A DNA stretch of 9,886 nt from an uncultured Ruminococcus sp. (GTDB lineage Bacteria > Bacillota > Clostridia > Oscillospirales > CAG-272), in assembly GCA_902773455.1 (NCBI GenBank), contig CACYEW010000353.1:1-9886 (forward strand), given 5' to 3'. The position numbers were made by a program, and so were the translations under genes. Positions 6,063 through 9,886 of this stretch are shown here, piece after piece. Within the stretch, counting starts at the first letter, position 1, and each line of letters opens with the position of its first letter. A model generated the notes under the pieces. It saw only the letters and a program-made list of their open reading frames with translations, was not told the origin of the DNA and searched no databases.

Positions 6063-6113
6063 AATATATGCCTTTCTTTATTTACGTTTGCGGATCTTTC
6101 TCCGTTCGGGTAT

Positions 6114-6143
6114 ATAATAGCATAAGACCGCTTTTTTTGTCAA
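6114..6143 (-). promoter_or_regulatory. Promoter of the CofE-like gene
   Basis: Read on the minus strand, TTGACA (6143-6138) is followed by an 18-nt spacer and TATTAT (6119-6114), with TGC before the -10 as an extended element. A shifted -10, TATATA, is possible. The expected start point is near 6107, giving a leader of about 45 nt. Confidence 0.8.
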
Positions 6144-6182
6144 CGTGATTTTGTTAAAAAACGTAAAAAATCCGTCGTTTTT

Positions 6183-6226
6183 TCGCATCGCCGATATCGG
6201 TACGGTTTTGAAGCGCCGTAATGCGA
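6183..6226. repeat. Nested inverted repeats between divergent promoters
   Basis: TCGCAT (6183-6188) pairs with ATGCGA (6221-6226). Inside lie a 10-bp perfect palindrome CCGATATCGG (6191-6200) and a second inverted pair TACGG (6201-6205) and CCGTA (6216-6220). Together they could fold as a three-way junction, or the palindrome could be a protein operator. The element lies upstream of both divergent promoters, 30 bp above the GH38 -35 box, so it is not expected in either transcript. The repeats are seen directly; the role is inferred. Confidence 0.5.
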
Positions 6227-6255
6227 GAAATAATGAATAAATAATAAAAAAGGAC

Positions 6256-6284
6256 TTGATATTCTTAAAAACAAGTGGTAAAAT
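6256..6284 (+). promoter_or_regulatory. Promoter of the GH38 gene, flanked by a CTTGAT/ATCAAG inverted repeat
   Basis: TTGATA (6256-6261), a 17-nt spacer and TAAAAT (6279-6284) form a good promoter with TGG as extended -10. Start is expected near 6291. CTTGAT (6255-6260) overlaps the -35, and its inverse ATCAAG (6289-6294) overlaps the start point. A regulator binding both could repress it, but this is inference from position only. Confidence 0.75.
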
Positions 6285-6314
6285 AGAAATCAAGGACTTT
6301 GAAAGGAGCTCTGT

Positions 6315-9300
6315 ATGAAAAGAAAAAAGAAACTTTACGTCGTCTCGAACGCTCACCTCGATACCCAGTGGAACTGGACGATCCAGGATACGATAAGAGA
6401 CTGCGTAAAAAACACGCTCAAAAACAACTTTGAGCTGTTTGAAAAATATCCGAACTACGTAATGAACTTTGAGGGAGCTTTCCGTTACAAGCTCGCGAAG
6501 GAGTACTATCCCGACCTCTACGAAAAACTCAAAGAATACGTAAAGGAGGGTCGCTGGAACGTCGCCGGCAGTCAGTGGGACGCAAGCGACGCGAACGTTC
6601 CTTCCTCCGAGGCTTTCATGCGCCAGATACTTTACGGAAACGGCTTTTTCGAATCCGAATTCGGCAAAAAAAGCACGGATATCTTTCTGACCGACTGTTT
6701 CGGCTTCCGCTATTCCCTGCCCTCAATCGCGGCGCATATGGGATTGAACGGCTTTTCAACCCAGAAGCTCGTATGGGGCGTGGGCTCGCCGATTATCAAC
6801 AAAGACGGCAGCGTAACCCGCCCGATGCCCGATAAAGACGCGGCGAGAGTCGACCTCGGCAAATGGGTAGGTCCCGACGGCAATTACGTCATAGGCTCCT
6901 TCCTCTGCTGCGACTATACGATGCGCTTTGAAAACGACCCCGCAAAACGCCCGATCCACGACAGAGAAGAATATCTGAAAATGATCGAGCATAACGAAAA
7001 ATACGCGGGCGTACCGTCGAAGATGCTCTATTTCGGTACCGGCGATTACGGCGGATCGGCTACGGACGAATCTGCAAGATATCTGAACGAAGCGGTAGAC
7101 GCAAACGGTCCCGATCAGGCTTTCGAAGTCGTCGCCGCGTCGACCGACGCGATCTTCAACAGCCTCACGCCGAAGCAGATCGAAAATCTGCCGACGTACC
7201 GCGGCAATCTGCTTATCCCCCACGGCTTCGGCGCGATGACCTCGCACGCGATAAACAAACGCTGGAACAGAAAGAGCGAACAGCTGGCGGACGCCGCGGA
7301 AAGAGCCGCTTCCGCCGCAAAATGGCTCGGCACGAAATACCCGAAAGACAGAATAGATTTCGCCTGGAAGCTCTTCTTATGGCATCAGTTCCACGACGAT
7401 CTGCCCGGGACATCGATACTGAACGCTTATAAATTCTCGTATAACGATTACGTCATCGCTCAGAACATACTTGCAGAAGAGCTGACCGCTTCGGTAGGAG
7501 CCGTAGCATCCAAGCTCGACACGGACGTTTCCGGCATTCCGGCGGTCGTTTACAACCCCGTTTCGTTTTCTCGCACCGACGCCGTGCGCGTCGCTTTGCC
7601 CGACGGCGTGACCTGCGCGAGAGTCTACACGGCGAAAGGAGCCGAGGTACCCTCTCAGATATCCGATAAAGACGGTGTAAGATCCGTTATATTCGCGGCA
7701 AAGGTAAAGCCCGTGAGCTTCACCGTGTTCAACATAGTGCCCTCCGATACTCCCTGCGAAATGAAGACGGAACTTCGCGCTTCGCTTTCCGGCATCGAAA
7801 ACGAACGCTACAGGGTTACCGTCAACGGCGACGGCAATATCTGCTCGATCTATGATAAAAAGCTTCAGAGAGAGCTCCTCTCCGCTCCGTCGTCTCTCGG
7901 CATAAGAGAAGACAACAACACGCGCTGGCCGTCGTGGGAGATCAGATACGAAGATACGAAGCTGCCGTTCAGAGACGTAGGCGGCGTTTGCTCTGTCGAA
8001 GTCGCCGAAAACGGCCCGGCGCTCGTCGCGCTCCGCGTAACGAAGCGCGAGAACGGCTCCGAATACGTGCAGACGATATCGCTCGTCAAAGATGGCGGCA
8101 GAGTCAACGTGGATAACGACGTCGAATGGCGCTGCTTCAGGTCGCTTTTGTCGGCGGGCTTCCCGCTCACGGTTTCAAATCCGACCGCAACGTTCGATCT
8201 CGGCCTCGGCTGCGACGTCGGCGGCAGCACCGATTCGTTCCCGTATTTCCAGCACCTCGTCCATCAGTGGGCGGATATGTCTGAGCCGGACGGCAAATTC
8301 GGCGTTTCGATACTCAACGACTGCAAATACGGTATGGAAAAGCCGAACGACAATACGCTCCGCCTCACGCTCATACATACGCCGAAAGGCAATTTCAGAT
8401 ATGATTCGGCTCAGAACAAGCAGGATCACGGCAGGAATATATTCAGATACGGCTTCACCTCGCACGGCGCCGACAGAAAAGCCGCCGTCTCGGAAGGCGC
8501 GTGTCTTAACAGTCCGCTTATCGCGTTTCTGCCGGATAAGCACAAGGGCAGAAGAGACTCGTTCTCGTTTGCAAACGTCAACAACGGCAACGTCGTCATC
8601 AGATGCATCAAGCGCGAAGAAAAAGGCAGCCGCCTGATCGTCCGCGTTCAGGAAACGTCGGGCTTCGATCAGAAGAACGTGAGACTCACGCTCGCCGCCG
8701 ACATCATCAACGCGAAAGAGACGAACGGCTACGAAGAGAACGGAACGAAAGCAGCGTCGAAGGGCAGATCCGTATTCTTCGATATGACGCCTTATTCCGT
8801 CAAGACGTTCTCGATAAAGATAAAGGAGAGCCCTGTCGAAAAACCGCTCTGCAAGCCGGTCAGACTCGATTACAACAAGCGCGTGACCACGAGCCGCTTC
8901 GATTACGGCGCGGCTGAATTCGGCAAGGGCATAGCGATCCCCGAAGAGCTGTTCGACAAAAACGTCGAATGCGGCGGTATTCCCTTCACCATGGGCAAGC
9001 CCGGAAAGAAAAACGCCCTCGTTTGCAAAGGCCAGAAGATCAGACTGCCGAACAAAACGAAGAAGGCTTATATCATAGCCGCGAGCGCAGACGGCGACAG
9101 AACGGCAGAATTCAAGGCGGGCAGAACGAGATACACGTTCAATATACCCGATTTCAGCGAAAATATCGGCTGCTGGGATCAGGAAGGCTCCGGCGATCAC
9201 GCGTTCATCAAGCGCGAACCGGTCGCGGTGAGCTATTCGCACACGCATGATAAGGACGGTGACAGACTCTATAAATTCGCAAACGTATTTATGTACGAGG

Positions 9301-9886
9301 CGGATATGGACGGGGCGCTCAATATCACCCTGCCGAAGGATGAAAACATAATCGTTCTGGCGATAACGGCTTCGGAAGAAGTACGCGCGGTCAAAGCCGC
9401 CGCGCCGTTATACGACGTCGCAGATGATACCGGTGCGCCGAAGCATAAGCTGACGGTGACCGGCGCCGAAGGCGGCGGAGAATATCGCGAGGGCGATATC
9501 GCCTGCGTTTACGCCGATATATGCAGTAAAAACGGTGTGTTTTCAAGATTTGAAGGCGCCGATATCGTTTACAGAAAAGGCAATCAGGCGGCGGTAAGGA
9601 TAGGCAAAACCGACGCGGAGATCAGAGCGGTCTACGAAAGCTTCGGCAATAACGTCGTGCTGAACAAACCGTGTAAAGACAGCGACAACGTACATCCGAG
9701 CGAGTCCGGCGCCGCCGCTCTCGACGGCAGCTGCAGAACGAAATGGTGCGGCGCCGTAAGAGACGGCTTTGCCTCTCTTGAAGTCGATCTCGGAAAGTCG
9801 GCGGTGATCGGCAAGTGGCTCGTGCTCCACAGCGGCGAATATGAAGACGCCGGGCAGAACACGGCTGATTTCACGCTCGAATACAA
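6315..9886 (+). CDS. GH38 alpha-mannosidase family glycosidase with discoidin-like C-terminal domain (3' end beyond window)
   Basis: The frame stays open from ATG 6315 to the window edge: 1190 codons and still coding. GH38 enzymes are zinc-dependent retaining alpha-mannosidases. The N-terminus VSNAHLDTQWNW (residues 10-21) holds zinc ligands H14 and D16; FLTDCFGFRYSLP contains the likely nucleophile D127; WHQFHDDLPGTS (356-367) is the other conserved zinc and active-site motif. A middle helical part and a long beta-sandwich part (about 430-860) follow. Residues about 865-1018 form another beta-rich region starting near IPEELFDKNVECGG, of a kind I recall from long bacterial GH38 proteins. From about 1113 (NNVVLNKPCKDSDN, ALDGSCRTKW, LEVDLG) an F5/8C or CBM32-like sugar-binding domain begins and is cut off. 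There is no signal peptide, only MKRKKK, so it is probably cytoplasmic. AAAGGAG at 6302-6308 lies 6 nt before the start. Substrate linkage is not determined. Confidence 0.93.
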   Translation, partial: MKRKKKLYVVSNAHLDTQWNWTIQDTIRDCVKNTLKNNFELFEKYPNYVMNFEGAFRYKLAKEYYPDLYEKLKEYVKEGRWNVAGSQWDASDANVPSSEAFMRQILYGNGFFESEFGKKSTDIFLTDCFGFRYSLPSIAAHMGLNGFSTQKLVWGVGSPIINKDGSVTRPMPDKDAARVDLGKWVGPDGNYVIGSFLCCDYTMRFENDPAKRPIHDREEYLKMIEHNEKYAGVPSKMLYFGTGDYGGSATDESARYLNEAVDANGPDQAFEVVAASTDAIFNSLTPKQIENLPTYRGNLLIPHGFGAMTSHAINKRWNRKSEQLADAAERAASAAKWLGTKYPKDRIDFAWKLFLWHQFHDDLPGTSILNAYKFSYNDYVIAQNILAEELTASVGAVASKLDTDVSGIPAVVYNPVSFSRTDAVRVALPDGVTCARVYTAKGAEVPSQISDKDGVRSVIFAAKVKPVSFTVFNIVPSDTPCEMKTELRASLSGIENERYRVTVNGDGNICSIYDKKLQRELLSAPSSLGIREDNNTRWPSWEIRYEDTKLPFRDVGGVCSVEVAENGPALVALRVTKRENGSEYVQTISLVKDGGRVNVDNDVEWRCFRSLLSAGFPLTVSNPTATFDLGLGCDVGGSTDSFPYFQHLVHQWADMSEPDGKFGVSILNDCKYGMEKPNDNTLRLTLIHTPKGNFRYDSAQNKQDHGRNIFRYGFTSHGADRKAAVSEGACLNSPLIAFLPDKHKGRRDSFSFANVNNGNVVIRCIKREEKGSRLIVRVQETSGFDQKNVRLTLAADIINAKETNGYEENGTKAASKGRSVFFDMTPYSVKTFSIKIKESPVEKPLCKPVRLDYNKRVTTSRFDYGAAEFGKGIAIPEELFDKNVECGGIPFTMGKPGKKNALVCKGQKIRLPNKTKKAYIIAASADGDRTAEFKAGRTRYTFNIPDFSENIGCWDQEGSGDHAFIKREPVAVSYSHTHDKDGDRLYKFANVFMYEADMDGALNITLPKDENIIVLAITASEEVRAVKAAAPLYDVADDTGAPKHKLTVTGAEGGGEYREGDIACVYADICSKNGVFSRFEGADIVYRKGNQAAVRIGKTDAEIRAVYESFGNNVVLNKPCKDSDNVHPSESGAAALDGSCRTKWCGAVRDGFASLEVDLGKSAVIGKWLVLHSGEYEDAGQNTADFTLEY

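Noticed and set aside
6078..6356. 92-codon minus-strand frame in the last intergenic region
   Set aside because: It covers both divergent promoters and the start of GH38, lacks a ribosome binding site and looks like translated AT-rich spacer.
8175..9248. 357-codon open frame on the minus strand
   Set aside because: It is antisense to the GH38 gene, has no family-like motifs or ribosome binding site, and is explained by the codon bias of the sense gene.

Overview
The window reads as a chromosomal segment of a Gram-positive, Clostridia-like Bacillota (Firmicutes), probably an uncultured, gut-type lineage. Three things point there: the large SRP RNA with an Alu-type domain, the order SRP RNA - dnaX - ybaB - recR known from Bacillus and Clostridia, and strong GGAGG ribosome binding sites with AT-rich sigma-A promoters. 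I cannot assign a family or genus. Coding regions are of moderate GC, while the intergenic regions are strongly AT-rich. There is no sign of phage, IS elements, CRISPR or other mobile DNA.

Layout. Minus strand, 1-762: the ribosomal protein operon rplM (L13) - rpsI (S9). The 3' end of rpsI lies beyond the left edge. A near-consensus promoter drives it, and a run of A-tracts phased at about 10 bp lies upstream. Plus strand, 1015-4786: a promoter, the SRP RNA (about 1049-1358), then dnaX (TTG start), ybaB/ebfC, recR, and an msrA gene fused in frame to a pyridoxamine 5'-phosphate oxidase-like (flavin split-barrel) domain. These genes overlap or are separated by 1 nt, so they look like one transcription unit. 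No terminator or clear promoter separates the SRP RNA from dnaX. A bidirectional terminator hairpin at 4801-4823 closes this unit and the convergent gene beyond it. Minus strand, 4869-6062: a protein of the F420-0:gamma-glutamyl ligase (CofE) family, probably not making F420 here. Plus strand, 6315 to the right edge: a long GH38 alpha-mannosidase-type glycosidase without a signal peptide. It carries C-terminal beta-sandwich accessory regions and the start of a discoidin/F5/8C-like domain, and it is cut by the window edge.

The left two thirds is core information processing: translation, protein targeting, replication clamp loading and recombinational repair, with an oxidative-damage repair enzyme at the end of the repair operon. 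The right third is accessory metabolism, namely mannoside degradation plus an orphan ligase. I see no clear new multi-gene system. The points most worth checking are the MsrA-flavin split-barrel fusion, the long terminal helix on the SRP RNA precursor joined to dnaX, the phased A-tracts upstream of rplM, the CofE-like orphan, and the structured DNA between the last two genes.
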